Source of the DNA: Corallococcus interemptor | Lineage (GTDB): Bacteria > Myxococcota > Myxococcia > Myxococcales > Myxococcaceae | Assembly (NCBI RefSeq): GCF_003668875.1 | Contig: NZ_RAWM01000024.1 | Span: 24,668-88,667 of the forward strand | Length of the DNA stretch: 64,000 nt | Direction of reading: 5' to 3' | Part shown: piece after piece, positions 43,260-51,448 of the stretch | Layout of the letters: each line of letters opens with the position of its first letter | How positions within the stretch are numbered: position 1 is the first letter of the stretch | Made by a program: the position numbers and the translations under genes | Notes under the pieces: generated by a model | What the model was told of the DNA's origin: nothing | The model's database searches: none | Seen by the model: the letters and a program-made list of their open reading frames with translations, nothing else

Positions 43260-44153
43260 ATGAGCGCAGAAGCCACGCCCTCCCGGGCGAAGCGGCCCGT
43301 CGAGTACGAGGCCACCGTCACCGACGTGCGGATGGAGACGCACGACACGGCGACGTTGCTGCTGGAGCTGGATACGAGCGCGGGACCGCTCGACTACAAG
43401 GCCGGCCAGTTCATCAACATCGACCCGCACCAGTTCCAGGCGCTCGCGCAGCAGTGCGCGTACCTGAAGGAACAGAAGGGGCGCAAGGAGGCGCCGCGCT
43501 CGTACTCGCTCGCCTCCGCGCCGCATGAGCGGCACGTGGCCATCACGGTGAAGGACGAGGAGTTCATCCCGGGCGTCACGCGCTACCCGCCGCTGCTGTC
43601 GCCCCTCTTGGTGCACGGGCGGCTGACGGGCGCGAAGCTGAAGGTGACGGGCTTCATGGGGCTGTACGTGCTGCCGGACGACGCGGCGGAGCGGACGGAC
43701 CACGTGCTGCACGTGGTGGCGGGCTCCGGCGCGGTGCCGAACTTCGCCATCGTGAAGGACGCGCTGCACCGCGGGCTGAAGCTGCGGCACACGTTCCTCG
43801 CGTCCAACAAGACGTGGGCGGACGTCCTCTACCGGGAAGAGCTGGCCGCGCTGGAGCGGCAGGCGCCGGAGCGGGTGCGGGTGGTGCACACGCTCACGCG
43901 CGAACTGGATGAGACGAAGTACGGCCCCCAGGTGCGCAAGGGCCGCGTGGCGGAGGCGCTCTTGCGCGAGCTGGTGCCGGACCCCGACAGCTGCCTCGTG
44001 TACGTGTGCGGGCCCGCCATCACGGCGTGGGACCGGCGCAAGGCGCTGGAGACGCGCACGCCCGCCACGCCGCGCTTCATGGAGTCCGTGCTGGGCCACC
44101 TGCACGAGCTGGGCATCCCGGACAAGCGCATCAAGCGCGAGGCCTACGGCTGA
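43260..44153 (+). CDS. FAD/NAD(P)-binding ferredoxin-reductase-type oxidoreductase
   Basis: 297 aa. FAD-binding beta barrel with RSYSLASAP (the RxYS motif), then a Rossmann NAD(P) domain with VVAGSGAVPNFAIVKDAL and a C-terminal VYVCGPAIT (CGP motif). No 2Fe-2S Cys cluster and no flavin-FMN domain, so it would pass electrons to a separate partner. GGGGAG 5 nt before ATG 43260 favours this start over ATG 43248. No ferredoxin or oxygenase gene is adjacent. Confidence 0.86.
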   Translation: MSAEATPSRAKRPVEYEATVTDVRMETHDTATLLLELDTSAGPLDYKAGQFINIDPHQFQALAQQCAYLKEQKGRKEAPRSYSLASAPHERHVAITVKDEEFIPGVTRYPPLLSPLLVHGRLTGAKLKVTGFMGLYVLPDDAAERTDHVLHVVAGSGAVPNFAIVKDALHRGLKLRHTFLASNKTWADVLYREELAALERQAPERVRVVHTLTRELDETKYGPQVRKGRVAEALLRELVPDPDSCLVYVCGPAITAWDRRKALETRTPATPRFMESVLGHLHELGIPDKRIKREAYG

Positions 44154-44157
44154 CGCG

Positions 44158-45021
44158 TCAGTGCGAGGTGACGTCCACCGGCGGCAGCTGGTCCAGGAAC
44201 GTCAGCACGTGCTCGGCCGTCTCGCGCGGCTTCTCCATGGGGAACAGGTGCGAGGCGAGCGGCAGCGTGTCCACCCGCGTGCGCTTCATCTCCTGCCCCG
44301 CCCGCGCCAGCGCGTCGGGGAGCAGCGTGTCGGAGCGCTCGCCGCGCAGCACCAGCGTGGGCGTCGCGTTGGCGCGGATGAGCGCCCACGGGTCCGAGGG
44401 GAAGGTCTCGAAGATGCGGGCCTCCCACTCGCGCGGGAAGCGCAACGTGAAGTCGCCCGCGTCCGAGGGCACCAGCCCGTGGGTGATGTAGTCGCTGAAG
44501 CAGTCCGCGTCCCAGTCCTTGAACAGCGTGCGCTGGCGGTACGCGGCGGCCGCCTCCTCGCGCGTCGCCCAGCGCTCCCGCCGCTTCAGCGCGCCTCGCA
44601 CGATGGGGGTGCGGTCCATGCGGCCGAGCAGCTTCAGCAGGCGCAGCGCCCACAGGCGTGAGCCGGTGATCAGCACGGGATCCAGCGCCACCACCGCGCG
44701 GAACAGCCCCGGGTTCGCGGCGGCGGCCATCAGCGTGCTGGTGCCACCCACGCTGTGCCCCACGCCCAGCACGCCGGAGCGCCCGCGCGCCTTCAGCTCA
44801 CGCGCGAGGTCTTCCCCCAGCTCCTTCCAGGTCGTGAGCGCCTTCGGGTCCTGGCCCGGCGTCAGCGCCCGCGTGCGCAGCGACACCACGTGGTAGCGGG
44901 TCGCGAGCCGCGCGAAGAGCTTCCGGTAGGTCTCCGGAGGAAAACCGTTCGCGCAGGCGAAGTGCAGGAGCGGACCGCTCCCGCCCCAGTCATCCAGCTC
45001 CAAGGCCATGCCCCTTCCCAT
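44158..45021 (-). CDS. Alpha/beta hydrolase
   Basis: 287 aa. The nucleophile elbow is VGHSVGGTST near residue 95; early FACANGFPPETYRKL forms the oxyanion region; TPTLVLRGERSDTLLP gives the Asp strand; PLASHLFPMEKP gives a His. This layout matches small-molecule esterase/haloalkane-type hydrolases of unknown substrate. ATG 45021 is used because GGGGG is 6 nt upstream. Convergent with the oxidoreductase (4 nt apart). Confidence 0.82.
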   Translation of the reverse strand: MGRGMALELDDWGGSGPLLHFACANGFPPETYRKLFARLATRYHVVSLRTRALTPGQDPKALTTWKELGEDLARELKARGRSGVLGVGHSVGGTSTLMAAAANPGLFRAVVALDPVLITGSRLWALRLLKLLGRMDRTPIVRGALKRRERWATREEAAAAYRQRTLFKDWDADCFSDYITHGLVPSDAGDFTLRFPREWEARIFETFPSDPWALIRANATPTLVLRGERSDTLLPDALARAGQEMKRTRVDTLPLASHLFPMEKPRETAEHVLTFLDQLPPVDVTSH

Positions 45022-45434
45022 CAACACCCCCTACCGCGTCACGGCGGAGGGACTTCACGGCTCGCCCCACTCGCATCCGGTGCCCTGACGGCCACCGGGC
45101 CGGCCCCAATCCCGGGACGAGACTCCGTACCCCGGCATTCAGACACCGCGAACGCCGCCCTGGGTCCTGCCGCCCGGCCCGACCTCCCGCATGACGTCAT
45201 CCTGACCGGTACCCCTGACGTGCCCACGTCCTCCGACATCCTCCGGAGCCCCTCCTCAAGGAACCCGGGCCCCTGGAATGTCTTCCCGTGCGCATCCGCA
45301 CGGGCGACGGGCATGTAACGGCTGCCCCGCCGCCTCGCACGCGCGGGACGGCGGCCCCGCCGGTACGGGGGCACACGCCCCCGCCCGTCAGGTCACCTGC
45401 CCATCCCTACGGTCCAGGTAGGGGCCGCTTGCGT
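45022..45434. other. 413-nt gap with hairpin, no gene seen
   Basis: No convincing gene on either strand. It holds a perfect hairpin CCCGTGCG-CATC-CGCACGGG (45285-45304), a 10-nt palindrome ATGACGTCAT (45191-45200), and the Shine-Dalgarno region of the hydrolase at its start. ORFs here have abnormal, Arg/Pro/Ser-rich translations. Confidence 0.5.
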
Positions 45435-46349
45435 TCAGGATTCCGGAGCCGACTCGGGCACCGCGTCCTGCACGGGCTCCGGCTCCACGTCCGGCATGGG
45501 CTCCGAGCCAGCGCCCGCGGGCGTGATGCCCAACAGCCGCGTCAGCCGGGGCTGCACGCCCGTCTCCGCCAGCAGCGCCTGGAGCTGCAGCCGCGCGCGG
45601 CGGTTGTCCCGGTGCACCCGCCGCCCGAGGATGAGCTCGTTCTTCAACGAGTGCTCCCACCCGGTCAGCTCCGTCACCGTCACCTGGTAGCCGAAGGACT
45701 CCAGGGTCAGCGCGCGGATGACGTTGGTCAGGTGCGAGCCGAACTCGCGCCGGTGCCACGGGTGCTGGAAGAGCAGCGACATGGAGCCGGCCGGCTTCGC
45801 CTTCTTCTCCTTCAGCTGCGCGGCCACCTCCGCCTGGCAGCACGGCACCACCGCCACGTGGTCCGCGCCGTGCTTGATGGCCGCCACCAGCGCGTCGTCC
45901 GTGGCCGTGTCGCACGCGTGCAGCGCCATGAGCACGTGGATGCGCTCCGGGTACTCCGCCGCGTCGATGTGCGCCGTCTGGAAGCGCATCCGGTCGAAGT
46001 GCAGCCGCTCGGCGCGGCCCTTCGCGCGCTCCGTCAGGTCCGGCCGCCCCTCGATGGACAGCAGCTCACCGCCGCCTGAGTCCTTCAGGAACAGCTCGTA
46101 GACGACGAAGCCCAGGTACGCGTTGCCGCTGCCCGCGTCCACCACCACGGGGTTCGCGTGGCGCTGCTGCACGTCCTCCATGGCGGGGCGCAAGAGGCCC
46201 ACCAGGTGGTTGACCTGCTTGAGCTTGCGCAGCGCGTCCGCGTTGAGGTTGCCCTCGCGCGTGAGCAGGTGCAGCTCACGCAGGAGCGCGGGGGACTGGT
46301 CCGGCAGCAGCTCCTTGCGGACCTGCGGCGCCTTGACGTTCCGCCTCAG
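45435..46349 (-). CDS. SAM-dependent methyltransferase (Methyltransf_32-like), unusual start
   Basis: 304 aa if started at CTG 46349. SAM-binding motif VVVDAGSGNAYLGFVVYE, then LSIEGRPDLTERA, HALHACDTATD and VPCCQAE. This order matches the PF13679 methyltransferases, whose substrates (rRNA, tRNA or protein) are not settled. No ATG, GTG or TTG occurs between the Nfu stop and the start of the domain until GTG 46202 (which would cut into it). CTG 46347-46349 overlaps the Nfu stop as CTGA, so coupled initiation on CTG is the best guess; the true start is unknown. A Glu/Pro/Ala tail ends the protein. Confidence 0.7.
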   Translation of the reverse strand: MRRNVKAPQVRKELLPDQSPALLRELHLLTREGNLNADALRKLKQVNHLVGLLRPAMEDVQQRHANPVVVDAGSGNAYLGFVVYELFLKDSGGGELLSIEGRPDLTERAKGRAERLHFDRMRFQTAHIDAAEYPERIHVLMALHACDTATDDALVAAIKHGADHVAVVPCCQAEVAAQLKEKKAKPAGSMSLLFQHPWHRREFGSHLTNVIRALTLESFGYQVTVTELTGWEHSLKNELILGRRVHRDNRRARLQLQALLAETGVQPRLTRLLGITPAGAGSEPMPDVEPEPVQDAVPESAPES

Positions 46350-46906
46350 ACGGACACCACTTCGGTGACCTCCGGGATCATCTCCCGGAGCCGGCCCTCG
46401 ATGCCCATCTTCAGCGTCGCCGTGGACGACGGGCAGCCCGCGCACGAACCCTTCATGTGCAGGTACACGATGCCGTCCTCGAAGCGGTCCAGCGTGATGT
46501 CGCCGCCGTCCTGCGCCACCGCCGGGCGGATCTCCTCGTCCAGGATGACCTGGATGCGCTGCTCCACCGTGCCGTCCGCGGACACCGTCTGGCGCGCCGC
46601 CGCGATGGCCGCCTCGTCCACCACCGGCAGGCCTTCCGTCAGGTGCGTGTCCAACGTGGACATGACGGAGTCGTTGAGTTCGTCCCACTCACCCGACTCG
46701 CCCTTCGTCACCGTGACGAAGTTCGTGCCCAGCATCACCGCCGTCACGCCCGTGATGTCCATCAGCCGCAGCGCCAGCGGCGACTTCGCCTGCGCCTCGT
46801 CCCGGTTGGTGAAGTTCACCGCGCCACCGGCCAGCAGCTTGCGGTCCACCACGTACTTCAGCGTGCTGGGGTTGGGGGTCCACTCGAGCTGGATGTTCAC
46901 TGACAT
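46346..46906 (-). CDS. Nfu-type iron-sulfur scaffold protein
   Basis: 186 aa. Nfu_N domain (residues 1-88, starting MSVNIQLEWTPNPSTLKYVVD) followed by the NifU-like C-terminal domain (105-186) with the Cys pair in GSCAGCPSS that carries a 4Fe-4S cluster. Delivers clusters to target enzymes. GGGAGA lies 8 nt before ATG 46906; the longer reading to 46999 is not supported. The downstream methyltransferase overlaps its stop codon. Confidence 0.93.
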   Translation of the reverse strand: MSVNIQLEWTPNPSTLKYVVDRKLLAGGAVNFTNRDEAQAKSPLALRLMDITGVTAVMLGTNFVTVTKGESGEWDELNDSVMSTLDTHLTEGLPVVDEAAIAAARQTVSADGTVEQRIQVILDEEIRPAVAQDGGDITLDRFEDGIVYLHMKGSCAGCPSSTATLKMGIEGRLREMIPEVTEVVSV

Positions 46907-47036
46907 GCTGTTCTCCCTACGAAAGTCCGCTACGTCTAAAGGGCGCCGGGCCCCATAGCAACCTGTCCGGCTGTCAGGCAAACGCCCCGCGCCGTTCATT
47001 CACTCCGGCCCGTCACCGATGTAAGACAGGGCTCCT

Positions 47037-47477
47037 ATGCCCTTCCCGCCGCGTCTCGCCCACCTCGCCACCAAGGCCGTGGTGGTAGCCAAACTGGGCC
47101 CCACCTACGCGGACGCCCACCGCATCGACTCCGAGGAGGCCGCCCAGCGCCTGTCCTCCGCCCTCTCCGGGCGCCTGCTGACCTCCCTCCTGGAGGCCAC
47201 CTGGACGCAGATGCTCGGGAGCACGAAACGTCTCAAGGAAGAAGGCCTCCTGGAGAAGGTAGCCGCCACCCTGAGCGACCGGCCCCAGCGGCCGGGCAAG
47301 GTCGCCACCGTGACGGCCGGGTGGAGCGCCTTCCTCATCCTGGTGGACCTGGAGGTGGGCACCGCCAGCGACGCCGCCCGCCGCGTCATGGAGTCCGACG
47401 AGGGCCGCAAGCGCGCCGCCGCGGGGCTCACGGAGGTCGCCGGCTTCCTCGCCCAGGAGCTCACGCGGGGCAAATAG
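47037..47477 (+). CDS. Hypothetical helical protein (146 aa)
   Basis: Not recognised. Starts MPFPPRLAHLATKAVVVAKLGP; mostly helical, with the phrases ALSGRLLTSLLEATW and AGWSAFLILVDLEVGT near residues 40 and 100. No signal peptide. TAAGAC ends 9 nt before the ATG and the only purine run, AGGG, is weak. It precedes the acyltransferase-clpS-clpA run by 63 nt and may be co-transcribed with it. Confidence 0.6.
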   Translation: MPFPPRLAHLATKAVVVAKLGPTYADAHRIDSEEAAQRLSSALSGRLLTSLLEATWTQMLGSTKRLKEEGLLEKVAATLSDRPQRPGKVATVTAGWSAFLILVDLEVGTASDAARRVMESDEGRKRAAAGLTEVAGFLAQELTRGK

Positions 47478-47540
47478 GACGGCCGGCCGGTCATGGCGGC
47501 AGCCGCCACGCGCCGTTATAGGCTGACGCTCGCCACGTCC

Positions 47541-48701
47541 ATGTCCGCCCCGCTCCCCACCACGCTGCGCCTGCTCACGTCCATCACCGACGTTCCCGCG
47601 CCGGTGTGGGACGCGCTCGTGGACCCGGAGTCGGTGCCCTTCCTGGAGTGGGGCTTCCTCGCCGCCCTGGAGGAGAGCGGCAGCGTGGTGCCGGAGCGCG
47701 GCTGGCACCCGCGCCACCTCACGCTGTGGCGGGGCTCGCGCCTCATCGCCGCCGCGCCCGCGTACCTGAAGGACGACAGCCACGGCGAGTTCGTCTTCGA
47801 CGCCATGTGGGCCACCACCGCCGAGCGCGCGGGCATCCGCTACTACCCCAAGCTCGTCCTGGGCGTGCCCTTCACCCCCGCCACCGGCCGCCGCGTGCTG
47901 GTGGCCCCGGGCGAGGACGCCCCCTCCCGCGAGGCGGAGCTGTACACCGCCGCGCTGGAGTACGCGCGCGCCGAGGGGCTCTCCAGCGTCCACGTCCTCT
48001 TCCCCACGGAGGCCGAGCTGCCCGTGCTGGAGGCGCAGGGCTACGCGCTGCGCCTGGGCGTGCAGTACCTGTGGCGCAACGCGGGGTACCGGACGTTCGA
48101 CGACTTCCTCGCCCGCTTCCGCTCCAAGCGGCGGCATCAGATTCAACGCGAGCGGCGCGAGCTGGAGGCCCCGGGCATCACCCTGCGCACGCTGCGGGGG
48201 GATGAACTGGCGGACGTGGACGCGGCCTGCGCGCACCGGCTCTACGTGTCCACGGTGGACCGCTATCCGTGGGGCGTGCGCTCGCTGACCGAGGACTTCT
48301 TCGCCCGCCTGCTCGCTGGCTTCAAGCACCGCTGCGAGTTCGTGGAGGCCCGCCGGGAAGGCCGCAGGGTGGCGGGCGCGTTCAACTTCACCGGGCCACG
48401 CACGCTGTACGGCCGTTATTGGGGAGCGTTCGAGGAGCATCCGTTCCTGCACTTCAACGCGTGCCTCTACCACCCGGTGGAGGACTGCATTGCCCGGGGC
48501 CGCGAGCGCTTCGAGCCCGGCGCGGGCGGCGAGCACAAGCTCACCCGGGGTTTCGAGCCGCACCTCACGTACAGTGCGCATTTGTTCCTCCACCCCGGCC
48601 TGGACCGGGCGGTGCGCGGCTTCCTGGCGCACGAGCGGGCAGCCGTCGAAAGCGGCCTGCCCCTGTGGTGGGCGGAGACGGGTTTCAAGGAGCGGGTCTG
48701 A
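47541..48701 (+). CDS. FemAB-like GNAT N-acyltransferase (COG3146-type)
   Basis: 386 aa, of the peptidogalycan-biosynthesis/FemAB-like (DUF482) family: FLEWGFLAALEESGSV, GWHPRHLTLW, and FRSKRRHQIQRERRELE, followed by FNFTGPRTLYGRYWGAFEEHPFLHFNACLY and VEDCIARGRERFEPG. Two tandem GNAT folds, like Fem and L/F-tRNA-protein transferases. Substrate unknown; related enzymes use aminoacyl-tRNA or acyl-CoA. ATG 47541 was chosen on domain start. It is followed after 62 nt by clpS. Confidence 0.85.
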   Translation: MSAPLPTTLRLLTSITDVPAPVWDALVDPESVPFLEWGFLAALEESGSVVPERGWHPRHLTLWRGSRLIAAAPAYLKDDSHGEFVFDAMWATTAERAGIRYYPKLVLGVPFTPATGRRVLVAPGEDAPSREAELYTAALEYARAEGLSSVHVLFPTEAELPVLEAQGYALRLGVQYLWRNAGYRTFDDFLARFRSKRRHQIQRERRELEAPGITLRTLRGDELADVDAACAHRLYVSTVDRYPWGVRSLTEDFFARLLAGFKHRCEFVEARREGRRVAGAFNFTGPRTLYGRYWGAFEEHPFLHFNACLYHPVEDCIARGRERFEPGAGGEHKLTRGFEPHLTYSAHLFLHPGLDRAVRGFLAHERAAVESGLPLWWAETGFKERV

Positions 48702-48763
48702 GCGGTTTCAAGCAGGCCCGCCAATGGTTCGCGAAGCGCACAGGCAAGGGAGTCCGCAAGCCC

Positions 48764-49090
48764 ATGGCTCAGAAGCACCAACACGATGACGGCCAGGTCG
48801 TCACGGAGGCCGTCCCCAAGCAGAAGCTGAAGAGGCCGACGCTCTACAAGGTCCTCCTGCACAACGACAACTACACCACGCGCGAGTTCGTCGTGGCCGT
48901 GCTCAAGGAGATCTTCCACAAGTCGGAGACGGATGCCGTGCAGATCATGATGCACGTTCATTACAACGGCATCGGAGTGGCGGGCGTTTATACCTACGAC
49001 GTCGCCGAGACGAAGCTCAAGACAGTGGAGGCCGCGGCGAGGGACAACGGGTTCCCCCTGCGGCTGTCCATGGAACCCGAGGAAGGCTGA
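48764..49090 (+). CDS. clpS: ATP-dependent Clp protease adaptor
   Basis: 108 aa adaptor that brings N-degron substrates to ClpA. The core YKVLLHNDNYTTREFVVAVL (residues about 28-47), then the binding-pocket region with HYNGIGVAGVYTYDVAETK, are typical ClpS signatures. The N-terminal 25 residues (MAQKHQHDDGQVV) are disordered and would contact ClpA. GGGAG lies about 12 nt upstream of ATG 48764. The clpA start is 3 nt after this stop. Confidence 0.95.
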   Translation: MAQKHQHDDGQVVTEAVPKQKLKRPTLYKVLLHNDNYTTREFVVAVLKEIFHKSETDAVQIMMHVHYNGIGVAGVYTYDVAETKLKTVEAAARDNGFPLRLSMEPEEG

Positions 49091-49093
49091 ACC

Positions 49094-51376
49094 GTGGCAG
49101 GACCATCGATTGCCAAAGAATTGCAGGCCAGCTTCCGCACCGCGCTCGACGAGGCGCGGAAGATGCGTCACGAGTACCTCACCCTGGAACACCTGCTGCT
49201 GGCCCTCACCCGTGAGTCCCGCACCCGCGAGGTGCTCAAGGGCTGCGGCGCGAACGTCAAGCGCCTGCAGGAGAACCTGACCTCCTTCCTGGAGGAGACG
49301 GTCGAGCGCCTGCCCGACGACGTGGACGCCGAGCCGCAGCAGACCATCGGCGTGGAGCGCGTGCTCCACCGCGCCGCCATGCACGCGCTGTCCGCGGAGC
49401 AGAAGTACATCGACGGCGGGGACGTGCTGGTCGCCATGTTCCGCGAAGAGGAGAGCCACGCGCTCTACCTCCTGCAGCAGGAGGGCGTCACCCGCCTGGA
49501 CCTGCTCAACTACATCTCCCACGGCACCACCAAGGACGGCGAGTCCGAGGGCGAGCCGCGCGCCACGCCCGCCGGTGACGACGAGGACGGCGAGTCCCAG
49601 AAGAAGAGCCCGCTGGAAGCGTACGCCGTGCAGCTCAACAACGAGGCCAAGGCGGGCCGCATCGACCCGCTCATCGGCCGCGACAAGGAGCTGGAGCGCA
49701 CCATCCAGGTGCTCTGCCGCCGCCGCAAGAACAACCCGCTCTACGTGGGTGAGGCCGGCGTGGGCAAGACGGCCATCGCGGAGGGCCTGGCGCTCTACAT
49801 CCACGAAGGCCGCGTGCCGGAGGCGCTGAAGAACGCGGTCGTCTACTCGCTGGACATGGGCGCGCTGCTCGCGGGCACCAAGTTCCGCGGCCAGTTCGAG
49901 GAGCGACTCAAGGGCGTGCTCAAGGCGCTCCAGGAGCTGCCGGACGCCATCCTCTTCATCGACGAAATCCACACCATCGTCGGTGCCGGCGCCACGAGCG
50001 GCGGGTCCATGGACGCGTCCAACCTGCTCAAGCCCGCGCTGGCTTCCGGGCGGCTGCGCTGCATTGGCTCCACGACGTTCCAGGAGTTCAAGGCGTCGTT
50101 TGAACGCGACCGCGCGCTGTCCCGCCGCTTCCAGAAGATTGAGGTGGACGAGCCCAGCGTGGAGGACACCGTCAAGGTGCTGGAGGGCCTGCGCAGCCGC
50201 TACGAGGAGCACCACCACGTGAAGTACGGCGAGGGTGCGCTCCAGGCGGCGGCGGAGCTGGCGGCCAAGCACATCAACGACCGGTTCCTGCCGGACAAGG
50301 CCATCGACGTCATCGACGAGGCCGGCGCGGCGGAGCGGCTCAAGCCGGAGGGCGTGCGCACGGGCGTCGTGTCCGCGCACGACATGGAGCAGGTCGTCTC
50401 CAAGATGGCCAAGATTCCGGCCAAGAGCGTGTCCGCGAGCGAGGGCGTCCAGATTCAGAACCTGGACAAGGAGCTCAAGGGCGTCATCTACGGGCAGGAC
50501 AAGGCCATTGAAGAGATGGTGGGCGCCATCAAGCTGTCGCGCTCCGGCCTGCGCGCGCCGGAGAAGCCCATTGGCAGCTTCCTCTTCTCCGGCCCCACGG
50601 GCGTGGGCAAGACGGAGCTGGCGAAGCAGCTGGCGCAGAGCCTGGGCGTGGAGTTCCTGCGCTTCGACATGAGCGAGTACTCGGAGAAGCACACGGTGAG
50701 CCGGCTCATCGGCGCGCCTCCGGGCTACGTGGGGTTCGACCAGGGCGGCCTGCTCACGGACGCCGTGCGCAAGCACCCGTACGCGGTGCTGGTGCTGGAT
50801 GAGATTGAGAAGGCCCACCCGGACCTCTTCAACATCCTGCTCCAGGTGATGGACCACGCGACGCTCACGGACAACAACGGCCGCAAGGCGGACTTCCGCA
50901 ACATCATCCTCATCCTGACCACCAACGCGGGTGCGCAGGAGATGAGCACCAAGGCCATGGGCTTCGGGGATACCAGCGTGGTGGTGGACGGCTCGCGGGC
51001 GAAGAAGGCCATCGAGCGCACCTTCACGCCGGAGTTCCGCAACCGGCTGGACGGCTGGATTCTCTTCTCCGGCCTGCCCCCCGAGGTCATCCTCAAGGTC
51101 GTGGACAAGGAAGTGCGCCTGCTCCAGAAGGTGCTCGACGAGAAGAAGGTCAAGCTGGAGCTCACGCCCGCCGCCCGCGCGTGGCTGGCCGAGCACGGGT
51201 ACGATCCGGCCTTCGGTGCGCGCCCCATGGCGCGGCTCGTGGACAACACCCTGAAGAAGCCGCTCGCGGAGGCGCTGCTGTTCGGCTCCCTCAAGAGCGG
51301 CGGCGTGGCCCGCTTCGACGTCGTGGACGACGCCGTGAAGCTCCAGGCGGAAGCCACCGAGGCCGTGCCGGCTTGA
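49094..51376 (+). CDS. clpA: ATP-dependent Clp protease unfoldase
   Basis: 760 aa Hsp100 AAA+ unfoldase that feeds ClpP. Clp_N repeats in the first 145 residues, AAA-1 Walker A GEAGVGKTA and Walker B ILFIDEIHT, AAA-2 Walker A GPTGVGKTE and Walker B VLVLDEIEKAH, arginine finger in EFRNRLD, and the ClpA/B C-terminal domain from about 660. The IGF/IGL-type loop for ClpP is not marked clearly in this stretch. GTG start; follows clpS by 3 nt. clpP is not in the window. Confidence 0.96.
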   Translation: MAGPSIAKELQASFRTALDEARKMRHEYLTLEHLLLALTRESRTREVLKGCGANVKRLQENLTSFLEETVERLPDDVDAEPQQTIGVERVLHRAAMHALSAEQKYIDGGDVLVAMFREEESHALYLLQQEGVTRLDLLNYISHGTTKDGESEGEPRATPAGDDEDGESQKKSPLEAYAVQLNNEAKAGRIDPLIGRDKELERTIQVLCRRRKNNPLYVGEAGVGKTAIAEGLALYIHEGRVPEALKNAVVYSLDMGALLAGTKFRGQFEERLKGVLKALQELPDAILFIDEIHTIVGAGATSGGSMDASNLLKPALASGRLRCIGSTTFQEFKASFERDRALSRRFQKIEVDEPSVEDTVKVLEGLRSRYEEHHHVKYGEGALQAAAELAAKHINDRFLPDKAIDVIDEAGAAERLKPEGVRTGVVSAHDMEQVVSKMAKIPAKSVSASEGVQIQNLDKELKGVIYGQDKAIEEMVGAIKLSRSGLRAPEKPIGSFLFSGPTGVGKTELAKQLAQSLGVEFLRFDMSEYSEKHTVSRLIGAPPGYVGFDQGGLLTDAVRKHPYAVLVLDEIEKAHPDLFNILLQVMDHATLTDNNGRKADFRNIILILTTNAGAQEMSTKAMGFGDTSVVVDGSRAKKAIERTFTPEFRNRLDGWILFSGLPPEVILKVVDKEVRLLQKVLDEKKVKLELTPAARAWLAEHGYDPAFGARPMARLVDNTLKKPLAEALLFGSLKSGGVARFDVVDDAVKLQAEATEAVPA

Positions 51377-51394
51377 AGCACGGCTGAGGCCTGA

Positions 51395-51446
51395 AACACC
51401 CGAGGCCCCGGGCCCCCTTCACATGGGGACTCGGGGCCTTCGTGTT
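51395..51446. terminator. Bidirectional terminator, clpA and chemoreceptor
   Basis: Nested stem: AACAC/GTGTT outside, AGGCCCCG/CGGGGCCT inside, CCCC/GGGG innermost. It fills the 72 nt between two convergent genes and ends about as a loop of TTCACAT. Confidence 0.75.
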
Positions 51447-51448
51447 GC

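Noticed and set aside
45191..45200. ATGACGTCAT as a cAMP-response-like site
   Set aside because: CRE sites are eukaryotic; a 10-nt palindrome is expected by chance in 64 kb.
45039..45374. 111-aa minus-strand ORF in the 413-nt gap
   Set aside because: Pro/Arg/Gly-rich, no Shine-Dalgarno, no fold pattern; contains the hairpin. Not a convincing gene.
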